Assembly (NCBI GenBank): GCA_964626755.1
Contig: CAZVGO010000051.1
Location: 62,001-126,000 of the forward strand
Reading direction: 5' to 3'
From: JACDAV01 sp964626755
Lineage (GTDB): Bacteria > Chloroflexota > Limnocylindria > Limnocylindrales > CSP1-4
DNA length: 64,000 bases
The translations under genes were made by a program, and so were the position numbers. The notes beneath the pieces were generated by a model that was not told where the DNA came from, searched no databases, and worked only from the letters and a program-made list of their open reading frames with translations. Positions 16,418 through 24,252 of this stretch are shown one piece after another. Every line of letters starts with the position of its first letter. Position 1 is the first letter of the stretch.

Positions 16418-17404
16418 TCAGCAGCGGTAGGCGGCGACCGGATGCCCGACTTCGCAGTACCGAACGTGGAGGTGGTCGTCGTGGCCGGCGAACCGGGTCG
16501 ACCAGCCCTCGGCGACGAGCTTGGGGTCGTTGAAGTAGATGAGCTTGACGTGGCCGGGGGCGGCGTTCCGGATCGCCTTGATCAGCGCTCGGGTGGCGGT
16601 CCGGTCGTACGACGCCAGGCGCCAGTTCGTCCCCCAGCGGCACTGGTCCCGACGGTCGCGGACCGGGCGGAGGTCCACCTCGAGGCCCATCTCGTGGGTC
16701 CGGTGGCCGGCGATGTTGCCGCCGTGCTCGAGGCCGACGTCGCCGACCGGGATCCGCCCCAGGCCGGCCGCGACCGCCGTCCGTCCGGCCGCCTCGAGCT
16801 GCCCGATCGCCGCCCCGGTGCCCCAGTTCGCGAGACCGTTGCCGACGCTGTAGTCGCACAGGCCCCAGCTCGAGAACGCCGGCCGATCGAAATGGGCGAT
16901 GAGGTAGCGCCAGACGGCGGGATCCGCGAGGCCGTCGACCGGTAGCCCCACGTGCCGCTCGAACGCTCGAACGGCGGCCGCGGTGGCCCCGTTCCAGGCG
17001 CCGGTCGGGACGAGACCGGCGGCCCGCTTCTCGTTGAGCTCGCGCTGGAGGGTCAGGACTGGTTCGCGCGCCGCTCCCGGACCGACCGTCGTGACAAGCC
17101 GCTCCCACGTCGCCGCGTCGACGATGCCGGTCTGGGGCAGCCCGCGGGACGCCTGGAAGGCGATCACCGCCGATTGCGTGTCGAGCGTGAAGGTCCCGTC
17201 GTAGACGAGGGTCACACCGTGGCCCCTGAGGAGCGACTGGATCGCCTTCACGTCGGCGCCGCGGTTGCCGATGCTCTGAACCGGCCACCCGAAGCCGGGC
17301 AGGGCCGCAAGTGCGGGGATCGCCAGGACGGCAGCGGCAAGCAGCGCTGCCGTCAGGGCCGACAGCCTGAGCAGCGTATGCGGCCGGCGGGGGGTCGGTC
17401 CCAC
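16418..17404 (-). CDS. Secreted peptidoglycan-binding protein with MepA-like (M74) endopeptidase domain
   Basis: A 328-residue exported cell-wall hydrolase. Residues 1-33 form a signal segment (RRPHTLLRLSALTAALLAAAVLAIPALA). Two PG_binding_1 repeats follow (about 45-103, including IQSLLRGHGV... VIAFQASRGL... TWERL, and about 112-170). The C-terminal domain resembles penicillin-insensitive murein endopeptidase MepA: HEMGLEVD with zinc ligands His237 and Asp244, and HDDHLHVR with His311/His313. Expected to cut peptide cross-links in peptidoglycan. The GTG start at 17404 is preceded by TACCAT with a 6-nt spacer and no Shine-Dalgarno; the frame further 5' runs antisense into the Kelch gene. Divergent from that gene with only 38 bp between them. 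Confidence 0.8.
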   Translation of the reverse strand: MGPTPRRPHTLLRLSALTAALLAAAVLAIPALAALPGFGWPVQSIGNRGADVKAIQSLLRGHGVTLVYDGTFTLDTQSAVIAFQASRGLPQTGIVDAATWERLVTTVGPGAAREPVLTLQRELNEKRAAGLVPTGAWNGATAAAVRAFERHVGLPVDGLADPAVWRYLIAHFDRPAFSSWGLCDYSVGNGLANWGTGAAIGQLEAAGRTAVAAGLGRIPVGDVGLEHGGNIAGHRTHEMGLEVDLRPVRDRRDQCRWGTNWRLASYDRTATRALIKAIRNAAPGHVKLIYFNDPKLVAEGWSTRFAGHDDHLHVRYCEVGHPVAAYRC

Positions 17405-17410
17405 GATCCG

Positions 17411-17416
17411 ATGGTA
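17411..17416 (-). promoter_or_regulatory. Putative -10 of leaderless endopeptidase gene
   Basis: TACCAT on the minus strand, 6 nt before GTG 17404. The divergent Kelch gene has CATGAT at 17431-17436, 6 nt before its own GTG, so two back-to-back leaderless promoters fit in 38 bp. Confidence 0.45.
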
Positions 17417-17430
17417 GCAGCGCCATCGGG

Positions 17431-17436
17431 CATGAT
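17431..17436 (+). promoter_or_regulatory. Possible -10 of leaderless Kelch gene
   Basis: CATGAT ends 6 nt before GTG 17443; no Shine-Dalgarno. The hexamer is a weak match. Confidence 0.3.
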
Positions 17437-17442
17437 GCGGGA

Positions 17443-18417
17443 GTGACGCTCTCGCGCCGTGGCTCGCTCCTCGGCCTCCTGGCGGGCCTCGCCCTGCTGA
17501 CGGCCGCGTGCGGTGCTCAGGGCTCACCGCCACCGAGCGTCGTCGCGATCTCGCCCGCGGAGGGCTGGACGCGTCGGGCGCCCGCGCCTCTGGCCCTGAC
17601 CGAGGTCGCCGCTGCCGAGCACGAAGGCCGGATCTGGGTCGCGGGCGGCCTCGACGCCGCCGGGCGGGCCACCGACCGCGTGAGCATCTTCGACCCGTCG
17701 ACCGACACCTGGGTCGTCGGGCCCACGCTGCCCGAACCGATCCAGCACTCGGCACTCGCCTCCGACGGCGACGCGTTGTGGCTGATCGGCGGGTACGTCG
17801 GAAACGGCTTCGAAAGGCCGAGCGAGAAGGTCTGGCAGCTCCAGACCAACGCCTGGGTCGAGCACTTCCCGCTGCCCGAGCCGCGCGCGGCGGGTGCCGC
17901 GGCGTGGGACGGTGCCGGCCGGATCGTCTACGCCGGCGGCGTCGGTCCCGACGGCGTGTCGCCGGTCGTGTTCGGACAGGGCGACCACGGCTGGGAGGAG
18001 CTGGCGCGGCTTTTCGCGCCCCGCGAGCACCTCGCCGCGACGTCAGACGGGGCCGGCACGGTGTTCATCGTCGGCGGCCGCCGTGGCGGGCTGGCCGGCA
18101 ACGTCGCCACGGTGGAGCTCGTCGCCGGGCGTGAGGTCCGCCGCGGGCCGGACCTGCCGACCGCGCGGGGCGGGGTCGCCGCGTTCTTCTGGCCGTCGCT
18201 CGGGGCGTGCCTGGTCGGCGGTGAGTCCACCGGCGGCACGAACCCGCAGGTCGAGTGTGTCACGGCCGACGGTCGCCGGGCCAGCCTGCCCGATCTCCGC
18301 GCCCCGCGCCACGGCCTGGGTGCCGCGGTCGTTGACGGAACGCTCTACGTCGTGCTCGGGGGACCCGAGCCCGGACTCTTCGTCAGCGATACGGTCGAGG
18401 CGCTCGAGCTGCCTTAG
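17443..18417 (+). CDS. Kelch-repeat lipoprotein
   Basis: A 324-residue predicted lipoprotein: the N-terminus RRGSLLGLLAGLALLTAAC ends in a lipobox with the modified Cys at about residue 23. The mature part is a Kelch-type beta-propeller with about five blades; repeats show the pattern (I/L)xVxGG followed by V..(Y/F)DPxTxxW, e.g. IWVAGGLDAAGR... SIFDPSTDTWVVGP, LWLIGGYVGNG, IVYAGGVGPDG, VFIVGGRRGG and CLVGGEST. Such propellers usually bind proteins or glycans at the cell surface; no catalytic residues are recognisable. It sits 2 bp before the methyltransferase gene of the next cluster, so read-through into that cluster is possible. Confidence 0.8.
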   Translation: MTLSRRGSLLGLLAGLALLTAACGAQGSPPPSVVAISPAEGWTRRAPAPLALTEVAAAEHEGRIWVAGGLDAAGRATDRVSIFDPSTDTWVVGPTLPEPIQHSALASDGDALWLIGGYVGNGFERPSEKVWQLQTNAWVEHFPLPEPRAAGAAAWDGAGRIVYAGGVGPDGVSPVVFGQGDHGWEELARLFAPREHLAATSDGAGTVFIVGGRRGGLAGNVATVELVAGREVRRGPDLPTARGGVAAFFWPSLGACLVGGESTGGTNPQVECVTADGRRASLPDLRAPRHGLGAAVVDGTLYVVLGGPEPGLFVSDTVEALELP

Positions 18418-18419
18418 GT

Positions 18420-19136
18420 ATGGACCGCCTCGCCGGCGCATCCGAGCTGCTCGACGGCCCGCTCGACGATCCGGCGACGCTGGCCGGGAACCTGCGCGAC
18501 CTGGGCAGGGCGAATGCGCTGCTCGGTGGCGTCCGACTGTCGCGCGACGCGATCGACGCCCTCGTCGGCCCGGACGCCGGACGCGGCGCGGCCGTCGAGC
18601 TGCTTGACGTCGGGACTGGTGGCGCGGACATCCCCGCGGCGCTGCTCGCGGACTGGCGCCGGCGTGGACGAAGCCTCGCGGTCACCGCGGTCGACGAACG
18701 GCCGGAGGTCCTCGCCGCGGCGCGCCTCGCACGACCGGGGCTCGACCGGATCGAGGGTCTCAGACTCGAGGTCGCCGACGGGCGCGCCCTGCCATACGAG
18801 GACCGCTCGTTCGACGTCGCGCACACATCTCTCGTCGTCCACCACCTCGAGCCGGCCGACGCCGTCCGGCTCTTCGGCGAAATGATCCGCGTCAGCCGGC
18901 GCGGAATCGTCGTCAACGATCTCGCCCGGGGCAGGATGGCGTTGCTGGGAGCGTGGCTCCTGGCGCGACTCGCGACCCGAAACCCCTACTCGCGGCACGA
19001 CGCGCCCCTCTCGGTCCGCCGCGCCTACACGATCGTCGAGATGCGCGCGCTCCTGGCGGTCGCCGGCCTGCGGCCGATCGCCTCTCGCCGCCACTTCCTC
19101 CGTCACCGCCACGCGATAGCGGCGGTGCGCGCGTGA
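18420..19136 (+). CDS. Class I SAM-dependent methyltransferase
   Basis: A 238-residue soluble methyltransferase. The SAM-binding motif I is LLDVGTGGADIP (about residues 61-72), the acidic strand 2 end is VTAVDERPEVLAAA, and motif IV is FDVAHTSLVVHHLEP. The C-terminal half is arginine-rich and matches the type found beside ketosynthases and geranylgeranyl-reductase-like flavoproteins. It overlaps the next gene by 4 nt (GTGA) and begins a four-gene run to 22128. Probably methylates a hydroxyl or carbon of a lipid or polyketide intermediate; this is inferred from neighbours only. Confidence 0.75.
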   Translation: MDRLAGASELLDGPLDDPATLAGNLRDLGRANALLGGVRLSRDAIDALVGPDAGRGAAVELLDVGTGGADIPAALLADWRRRGRSLAVTAVDERPEVLAAARLARPGLDRIEGLRLEVADGRALPYEDRSFDVAHTSLVVHHLEPADAVRLFGEMIRVSRRGIVVNDLARGRMALLGAWLLARLATRNPYSRHDAPLSVRRAYTIVEMRALLAVAGLRPIASRRHFLRHRHAIAAVRA

Positions 19137-20338
19137 CCGGCGACGTGACGACAGACGTCGCGATCGTCGGGGGCGGCCCGGCCGGCGCGGCGCTGGCGGC
19201 GCTGCTCGCCTCGCGCGGACGGCGTGTCGTGGTCTTCGAGCGCGCGCCGGCGTACCGTTGGCACGCGTGCGGGGTATTCAGCTCGCCGGCGTCGATGGAC
19301 GCGCTCCGGCGAATCGGCCTCGACGACGCGACGCTTCGGCGCGTGTCACGGCCCCTGCCGGCGCTGCAGGTCGAGACGGCGGCAGGAACGCACTTCCTCC
19401 TCGCGTATGGCGACGACGGCTCGCTTCACGCGCCGCCGGTGGGATTCGATCGCTCGTCGCTCGACCCCGCCCTGCTCGCGCTCGCCCGCGAGGCGGGCGC
19501 AGAGGTCCGGCTTGGGGCTGCCGTCACCGCGATCGACGGCACTCGCCTGACGGTGCGCGAGGGTGACGACGCGACGATCACCGCGGCCCGGGTTGTCGTC
19601 GGCGCCGACGGAATCCGCTCGACGGTCGCGCGTGCCGCCGGCGTCGTCCGGCACGCCCGGCTCGCGCCCCGCACCGGGCTGACGTTCCACGTCGAGGATC
19701 CCGCTCCGGGGACCTCCCGTCAGGGGCGGATGATCCTCTTCCGTGACGGCTACGTCGGGCTGGCTCCCGTGCCCGGCGGCCGGGTCAATGTCGGCATCGT
19801 CATCGGCCGGTCGTGGGCGGACGAACTGAGAGCAATCGGCGCCGAAGGCGTCGCTGCACGCGTCCTCGCGGCCGTCCCGGCCGACCCGAACGACCCCGTC
19901 GACTGGCAGGCGACGGTGCGGTGCGACCCGATCGAGGGCGCGGCGCCGCTCGGACACCGCGTCGCCCGGCGCCACGGACCTGACTGGCTGCTCGTCGGTG
20001 ACGCGGCCGGATTCCTCGATCCGTTCACCGGCGAGGGCCTCCATCGAGCGCTCGTATCGGCCGAGCTCGCGGCGGCGGCCATCGACCGCCACCTCGACGG
20101 CGAGCCGCGCGGCCTGCCCGGCTACGAGGCGGCGATGCGGGCGCGCTTCCGCTCAAAGGACGCGCTGAGCCTGCTTGTCCAGGCGTTCCTTGAGCGGCCC
20201 GCGCTGTTCGACTACGCCGCCCGCCGCCTCGCGGCCCGACCGGCCGTCCGTGAGACGATGGGCCGCGTGATGGGCGACCTCGTCCCCGCGTCGCGCGGCC
20301 TCGACCCGCGCTTCCTCGCCGCCCTGCTGGCCCCGTAA
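19133..20338 (+). CDS. FAD-dependent oxidoreductase (geranylgeranyl-reductase family)
   Basis: A 401-residue flavoprotein. It has the N-terminal dinucleotide fold VAIVGGGPAGAALAALLASRG, the mid-protein VVGADGIRSTVARAAG motif and the C-terminal FAD motif LVGDAAGFLDPFTGEGLHRAL, the combination found in geranylgeranyl/menaquinone reductases and phenol-type hydroxylases. The GTG start at 19133 overlaps the methyltransferase stop; the longer frame would begin inside that gene. The protein may reduce double bonds of an isoprenoid or acyl chain, or hydroxylate an aromatic ring. The adjacent cyclase-like protein and ketosynthase favour a role in a small biosynthetic pathway. Confidence 0.8.
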   Translation: MTGDVTTDVAIVGGGPAGAALAALLASRGRRVVVFERAPAYRWHACGVFSSPASMDALRRIGLDDATLRRVSRPLPALQVETAAGTHFLLAYGDDGSLHAPPVGFDRSSLDPALLALAREAGAEVRLGAAVTAIDGTRLTVREGDDATITAARVVVGADGIRSTVARAAGVVRHARLAPRTGLTFHVEDPAPGTSRQGRMILFRDGYVGLAPVPGGRVNVGIVIGRSWADELRAIGAEGVAARVLAAVPADPNDPVDWQATVRCDPIEGAAPLGHRVARRHGPDWLLVGDAAGFLDPFTGEGLHRALVSAELAAAAIDRHLDGEPRGLPGYEAAMRARFRSKDALSLLVQAFLERPALFDYAARRLAARPAVRETMGRVMGDLVPASRGLDPRFLAALLAP

Positions 20339-20350
20339 CACGGGACGACC

Positions 20351-20848
20351 ATGCGGAGCACGATCTCGGTCGACATCGCCGCCCCGCCGGGGCTCGTGTT
20401 CCGGCTCGCCCGCGACGTTGAGCGCTGGCCGCGGCTCCTCCCCCACTACGTCCGGGTGAGGGTCATCGAGCGGCCACCCGACGGGTCCCTCGTCGCCGAG
20501 TTCGTCGCCCGCCGGCCGCTCGTCCCGGTGCTCGGCCTGGGGCTCCCGGTCGCCTGGCGATCGCGGACGTGGAACGAGCCGGAGACGCATCGGCTCCGGT
20601 TCGTCCATCGCGGCGGCGCGACCGACGGGATGGACGTTACGTGGCGGATCGAGCCTGCCGGGGCGGGTTGCCGGGTCTCGATCGACCACGACTTCCGACC
20701 GCGCCTGCCGGGCCTTGCCGGTCTCGTCGACCGGTTGTTCACCCGGCCGATCGCAGGACGGACGCTGGCCACGTTCCGCGATCTCGCGGAGGCAGTCTAC
20801 GAGGCGGAAGAGTCCGCGCCGGGCGCGGTGGCGAATCAGCGCACATGA
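20351..20848 (+). CDS. SRPBCC-family protein (polyketide cyclase/dehydrase-like)
   Basis: A 165-residue START-like (helix-grip) protein. It shows the N-terminal strand STISVDIAAPPGLVFRLARDVERWPRLLPHYVRV, which is the classic beginning of coenzyme-Q-binding/polyketide cyclase proteins, a middle GMDVTWRIEP strand and a long C-terminal helix (LFTRPIAGRTLATFRDLAEAVY). These proteins hold hydrophobic ligands, and some catalyse aldol cyclisation of polyketides. It overlaps the ketosynthase gene by 4 nt (ATGA) and follows the flavoprotein gene by 12 bp. An enzymatic versus a carrier role cannot be told from sequence. Confidence 0.75.
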   Translation: MRSTISVDIAAPPGLVFRLARDVERWPRLLPHYVRVRVIERPPDGSLVAEFVARRPLVPVLGLGLPVAWRSRTWNEPETHRLRFVHRGGATDGMDVTWRIEPAGAGCRVSIDHDFRPRLPGLAGLVDRLFTRPIAGRTLATFRDLAEAVYEAEESAPGAVANQRT

Positions 20849-22128
20849 CCGACCGCCGCCGCGTCTGGATCACGGGGATCGGGGTCGTCACGCCGATCGG
20901 GATCGGGCGCGCGGCGTTCGCGGCGGGCCTCCGCGCCGCCCGCTCGCCGGTCAAGCGGATCGACCGGTTCGATCCCTCGCCGTTCCGCTCACGAGTCGCG
21001 GCCCAGGTCGACGACTTCGACGCGGCCGACCACATGACGCCGAAGACCGCACGCCAGCTCGATCGCTTCAGCCAGTTCGGCCTCGTCAGCGGGCGGCTCG
21101 CCCTCGAGGATGCGCGCCTCGCGCCCGGCGAGACCGGGTCTGCGGCGCGGGAGCGGATCGGCATCTATCTCGGGAGCGCCCTCGGCGGCATCGCCTACGC
21201 GGAGGCACAGCACGAGCGGTACATGGAGCGCGGGATCCGGTCCGTGGCCCCGAACCTCGCCCTGGCAGTCTTCGGCGGCGCGGCCCCGGCCAACCTCGGG
21301 ATCGCCCTCGACGTCCGGGGCCCGATTCTGTCGACCGCGAACTCGTGCGCCTCGGGTGCCGTCGCCCTCGGCGAGGCTCTCGACGCGATCCGGGCCGGCC
21401 AGATCGACGCAGCCCTGGCGGGCGGCGCGGAGGTTCCGTTGAGCCCGCTCGCGTTCGGGGCGTTCGACATCATCCGGGCGCTGTCCACCGGCTCGAACGA
21501 CGATCCCGGGCACGCTGCGCGCCCGTTCGACGCGAAGCGAGACGGGTTCGTCATGGGCGAAGGCGCCGCGCTGCTCGTCCTCGAGGCAGAGGACGTGGCT
21601 CGCGGCCGCGGCGCCGAGCCGTACGCGGAGCTGATGGGCTACGGCGCGACGTCCGACGCCTTTCACATGATCCAGCCTCGGGCCGATGGGCTGGAGGCTG
21701 CCCGCGCGGCCACCATCGCGCTCGACGACGCCGGCGTCGACCCCGGCGAGATCGACTACGTCAACGCCCACGCGTCGTCGACGCCGATCGGTGACGTGGC
21801 GGAGGCGCGGGCGATCGCCCGGGCGCTCGGCGAGCGGGCGGCGACCGTGCCGGTCAGCGGGACGAAGGCGCTCTACGGCCACCCACTCGGCGCTTCGGGA
21901 GCGATCGAGGCGGCGATCGGCGCGATGGCGATCCGCGACGGCTGGGCTCCCGCCAGCGTCAACCTCGAGCGCCCGGACGACGAGTCGGACGCTCTCCTGC
22001 CCGGCCTCCTCCGCGTAGGGCGCCCGGGAACCTACCGGCGCGTCCTGTCAACGTCGTTCGGTTTTGGTGGGCTGAATGCCGCGCTCGTCCTCGGCTCGGT
22101 CGACGGCGCGGGACGCCCGGCGGCCTAG
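20845..22128 (+). CDS. Beta-ketoacyl-ACP synthase II-type ketosynthase
   Basis: A 427-residue thiolase-fold condensing enzyme. The full Cys-His-His triad is present: Cys168 in TANSCASGA, His309 in NAHASST and His346 in KALYGHPLGASGA, with Lys341; DGFVMGEGA near residue 235 is also typical. The NAHASST and GHPLGASG motifs deviate slightly from housekeeping FabF (NAHGTST, GHxxGAAG), which suits a specialised ketosynthase. There is no chain-length factor, acyl carrier protein or ketoreductase nearby, so it must borrow a carrier from elsewhere. Last gene of the methyltransferase-flavoprotein-SRPBCC-ketosynthase cluster; its stop overlaps the convergent HTH gene by 4 bp. Confidence 0.85.
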   Translation: MTDRRRVWITGIGVVTPIGIGRAAFAAGLRAARSPVKRIDRFDPSPFRSRVAAQVDDFDAADHMTPKTARQLDRFSQFGLVSGRLALEDARLAPGETGSAARERIGIYLGSALGGIAYAEAQHERYMERGIRSVAPNLALAVFGGAAPANLGIALDVRGPILSTANSCASGAVALGEALDAIRAGQIDAALAGGAEVPLSPLAFGAFDIIRALSTGSNDDPGHAARPFDAKRDGFVMGEGAALLVLEAEDVARGRGAEPYAELMGYGATSDAFHMIQPRADGLEAARAATIALDDAGVDPGEIDYVNAHASSTPIGDVAEARAIARALGERAATVPVSGTKALYGHPLGASGAIEAAIGAMAIRDGWAPASVNLERPDDESDALLPGLLRVGRPGTYRRVLSTSFGFGGLNAALVLGSVDGAGRPAA

Positions 22129-22676
22129 ACGACCCCGGCGGGTTCCTCGCCCGACTCCGCGACCGTCGGTCCCCCAGCGGCCGCACTCCGAATCTCCTCG
22201 ACGTCGGCAACGATCCGGCCGCCGAACGCGGCGAGGATCCGGCGCGCCCCGATGGCCGCAGACGCGGCCATCCGGCCCGCGACCAAAGTCAGCGACAGTG
22301 CCGGGAGCGCGGGCACGGTCAGGGGCACCGTCCCGATCACCTGCGCGGCCTCGCCGAGCCGGTCCCGGAGCGCCTGGGCGGCCAGCCGGGCCGCGGCCTC
22401 GTCGTCGAACACGGCGGCGAGCACGCGGTCGGATGTCGGCGCGGCGACCTGCGTCGCGACCGGGGCCGCGGGCGGCTCTGATGCGCGCCTTCGGCGGGCC
22501 CGGCTCGCGATCCCGTCGAGGAGGGCGACGTCGCGCTCGAGCATCACCCAGCTGCCTCCCACCCGCGCGCACGGCAGCCGCCCGGCCGCACACCACTGGC
22601 GGAGCAGCTCCGGATGGCGGCCGGTCCGGACCGCGACCTGGCCGAGCGTCAGGTAGCTCGGTTGTGTGCTGGACAT
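22125..22676 (-). CDS. MerR/excisionase-type helix-turn-helix protein
   Basis: A 183-residue protein. Residues 8-50 (YLTLGQVAVRTGRHPELLRQWCAAGRLPCARVGGSWVM) match the excisionase/MerR-like winged helix in which a second helix and a GRLPxxRxGxxW wing contact DNA. The remainder, after an Ala/Arg/Pro-rich linker, has no clear domain; residues 82-165 are rich in Ala, Leu and Val and may form a small alpha/beta sensing or oligomerisation domain. It is convergent with the ketosynthase gene, with a 4-bp overlap, and sits 17 bp upstream in direction of deoC's stop. Target unknown; it could regulate the biosynthetic cluster. Confidence 0.6.
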   Translation of the reverse strand: MSSTQPSYLTLGQVAVRTGRHPELLRQWCAAGRLPCARVGGSWVMLERDVALLDGIASRARRRRASEPPAAPVATQVAAPTSDRVLAAVFDDEAAARLAAQALRDRLGEAAQVIGTVPLTVPALPALSLTLVAGRMAASAAIGARRILAAFGGRIVADVEEIRSAAAGGPTVAESGEEPAGVV

Positions 22677-22693
22677 CCGGGTTTGGTGGGGCG

Positions 22694-23674
22694 TCAGTCG
22701 ATCGTGAAGTGGTCCGGCGCCTGATACCGGCCGGTCCGCTCCTTCTCGATCTGCATCAGGATGTCGTTGAGCAGGCTCGACGCGCCGAACCGGAACCAGT
22801 CCGGGGTCATCCAGCGCGGCCCGAGCGTCTCGTAGAGCACGACGAGATAGTGGATCGCTTCCTTCGCGGTGCGGATCCCGCCGGCCGGCTTCATCCCCAC
22901 CTGGCGGCCGGTCGCGCGCTCGAAGTCGCGAATCGCCTCAAGCATCACGAGGGTGACAGGCACCGTTGCGGCGGGCGTGACTTTGCCGGTCGAGGTCTTG
23001 ATGAAGTCGGCCCCGGCCGCCATCGCGAGCACGCTCGCCCGGCGGACGTTGTCGTATGTCTCGAGCTCGCCGGTCTCGAGGATCACCTTGAGGTGGGCGC
23101 CGCCGGCCGCCTCCCTGATGTCGACGATCTCCTCGAACACCGTTACGTAGTCGCCGGCGAGGAATGCGCCGCGATCGATGACCATGTCGATCTCATCCGC
23201 GCCGGCCGCGAGGGCGGCCTTCGTCTCGGCAACCTTGATGTCGCGGAACGTCTGTCCGGACGGGAAGGCCGTGGCGACGCTCGCGACCTTGACGGTCGAG
23301 CCGGCGAGCGCCTCCTTCGCCTCGGGGATGAGCGACGGGTAGATGCAGATCGCTGCGACCGAGGGGATCGTCGGGTCGCCCGGCTGGGGATGGATCCCCT
23401 TCTGGCAGAGCGCGCGGACCTTGCCCGGGGTGTCCTTTCCCTCGAGCGTCGTCAGATCCATCATCCGGATCGCGAGGTCAAGCGCCCAGAGCTTCGACTC
23501 GCGCTTGATCGACCGCCGCCGGAGCGACTCGACTCGCTCCTCGACCCCGACCTGGTCGACCGGGGTCACCCGGCCGAGCACGTTACCGAGCGAGCCCGCA
23601 CGCCCGTCCCATGCCTGGACGAGCTCATCGGCGCGCTCCCGCGCCAGCGTGTCGGGCCGGTGGACGGTCGTCAT
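22694..23674 (-). CDS. deoC: Deoxyribose-phosphate aldolase
   Basis: Splits 2-deoxyribose 5-phosphate into glyceraldehyde 3-phosphate and acetaldehyde. The 326-residue TIM-barrel protein has the Schiff-base lysine in ADFIKTSTGK, the catalytic VKVASVATAFPSG strand, EIDMVIDRGAFLAG and VGMKPAGGIRT. It is longer than E. coli DeoC (about 260) because of an N-terminal extension of about 60 residues, a form common in high-GC bacteria. ATG 23674 was chosen because the frame further 5' runs through the divergent cupredoxin promoter; a TATCCT hexamer lies at 23684-23689. With adenosine deaminase and uracil phosphoribosyltransferase elsewhere in the window it supports nucleoside salvage. Confidence 0.9.
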   Translation of the reverse strand: MTTVHRPDTLARERADELVQAWDGRAGSLGNVLGRVTPVDQVGVEERVESLRRRSIKRESKLWALDLAIRMMDLTTLEGKDTPGKVRALCQKGIHPQPGDPTIPSVAAICIYPSLIPEAKEALAGSTVKVASVATAFPSGQTFRDIKVAETKAALAAGADEIDMVIDRGAFLAGDYVTVFEEIVDIREAAGGAHLKVILETGELETYDNVRRASVLAMAAGADFIKTSTGKVTPAATVPVTLVMLEAIRDFERATGRQVGMKPAGGIRTAKEAIHYLVVLYETLGPRWMTPDWFRFGASSLLNDILMQIEKERTGRYQAPDHFTID

Positions 23675-23750
23675 GGGAGGGTGAGGATACCTCGATCGGC
23701 GGGCCGGACCAGTACGGACGGGGGACGGGCGCGGAGGGGTGCCGATGGCG

Positions 23751-23756
23751 TACGGT
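23751..23756 (+). promoter_or_regulatory. Putative -10 of leaderless cupredoxin gene
   Basis: TACGGT ends 6 nt before ATG 23763; no Shine-Dalgarno. Confidence 0.4.
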
Positions 23757-23762
23757 GCGCCA

Positions 23763-24245
23763 ATGCACCGCTTCACGCTCCGCCTCTCCCTCGCATTCGC
23801 CGGCGCGCTCCTCGTCCTGGCCGCCGTGGCAGGCCCGTCGATCGCGGTCGACAAGCGGGTGACGATGGACGCGTCCGACTACCTGCCGGACCCGGTCCGG
23901 ATCACCGTCGGCGACCGCGTTACGTGGGTGAACGACGACGACCTGCCCCATGATGCGAGCGGCAACGGATGGTCGACGCCGCTGCTCACGAAGGGCGACT
24001 CGGCCTCGGTCCGGTTCACTGCCCGCGGTACGTACAGCTACACGTGCACGATCCACCCGGAGATGTCCGGCCGCGTCATCGTCAGCGCCGCGGGGGGATC
24101 GGGCGCGACCACCCCTCCGACCGACCCCGCCGTGCAGTCGCCGGGCAGCCCGACCGGCACGCCGGCCCCTGTCGCGCTCCTTCTCGTTGCCACCGCCGCA
24201 TTCGGGTTCGGTCTCGCCCTCCGGCGGGCCGCGCGGCTGCGCTAG
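23763..24245 (+). CDS. Exported, membrane-anchored cupredoxin
   Basis: A 160-residue blue-copper (plastocyanin/amicyanin-type) protein. Residues 1-28 form a signal peptide (RLSLAFAGALLVLAAVAGPSIA). The cupredoxin domain (30-110) has type-1 copper ligands His63 in LPHDA, Cys95 and His98 in YTCTIHPEM and Met101. A Pro/Thr/Gly-rich linker then leads to a C-terminal helix (PVALLLVATAAFGFGLAL) followed by Arg residues, so the domain is tethered outside the membrane. Probably a one-electron carrier; no terminal oxidase or copper enzyme is adjacent, so its partner is unknown. ATG 23763 agrees with the leaderless pattern. Confidence 0.85.
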   Translation: MHRFTLRLSLAFAGALLVLAAVAGPSIAVDKRVTMDASDYLPDPVRITVGDRVTWVNDDDLPHDASGNGWSTPLLTKGDSASVRFTARGTYSYTCTIHPEMSGRVIVSAAGGSGATTPPTDPAVQSPGSPTGTPAPVALLLVATAAFGFGLALRRAARLR

Positions 24246-24252
24246 CCCGGGG

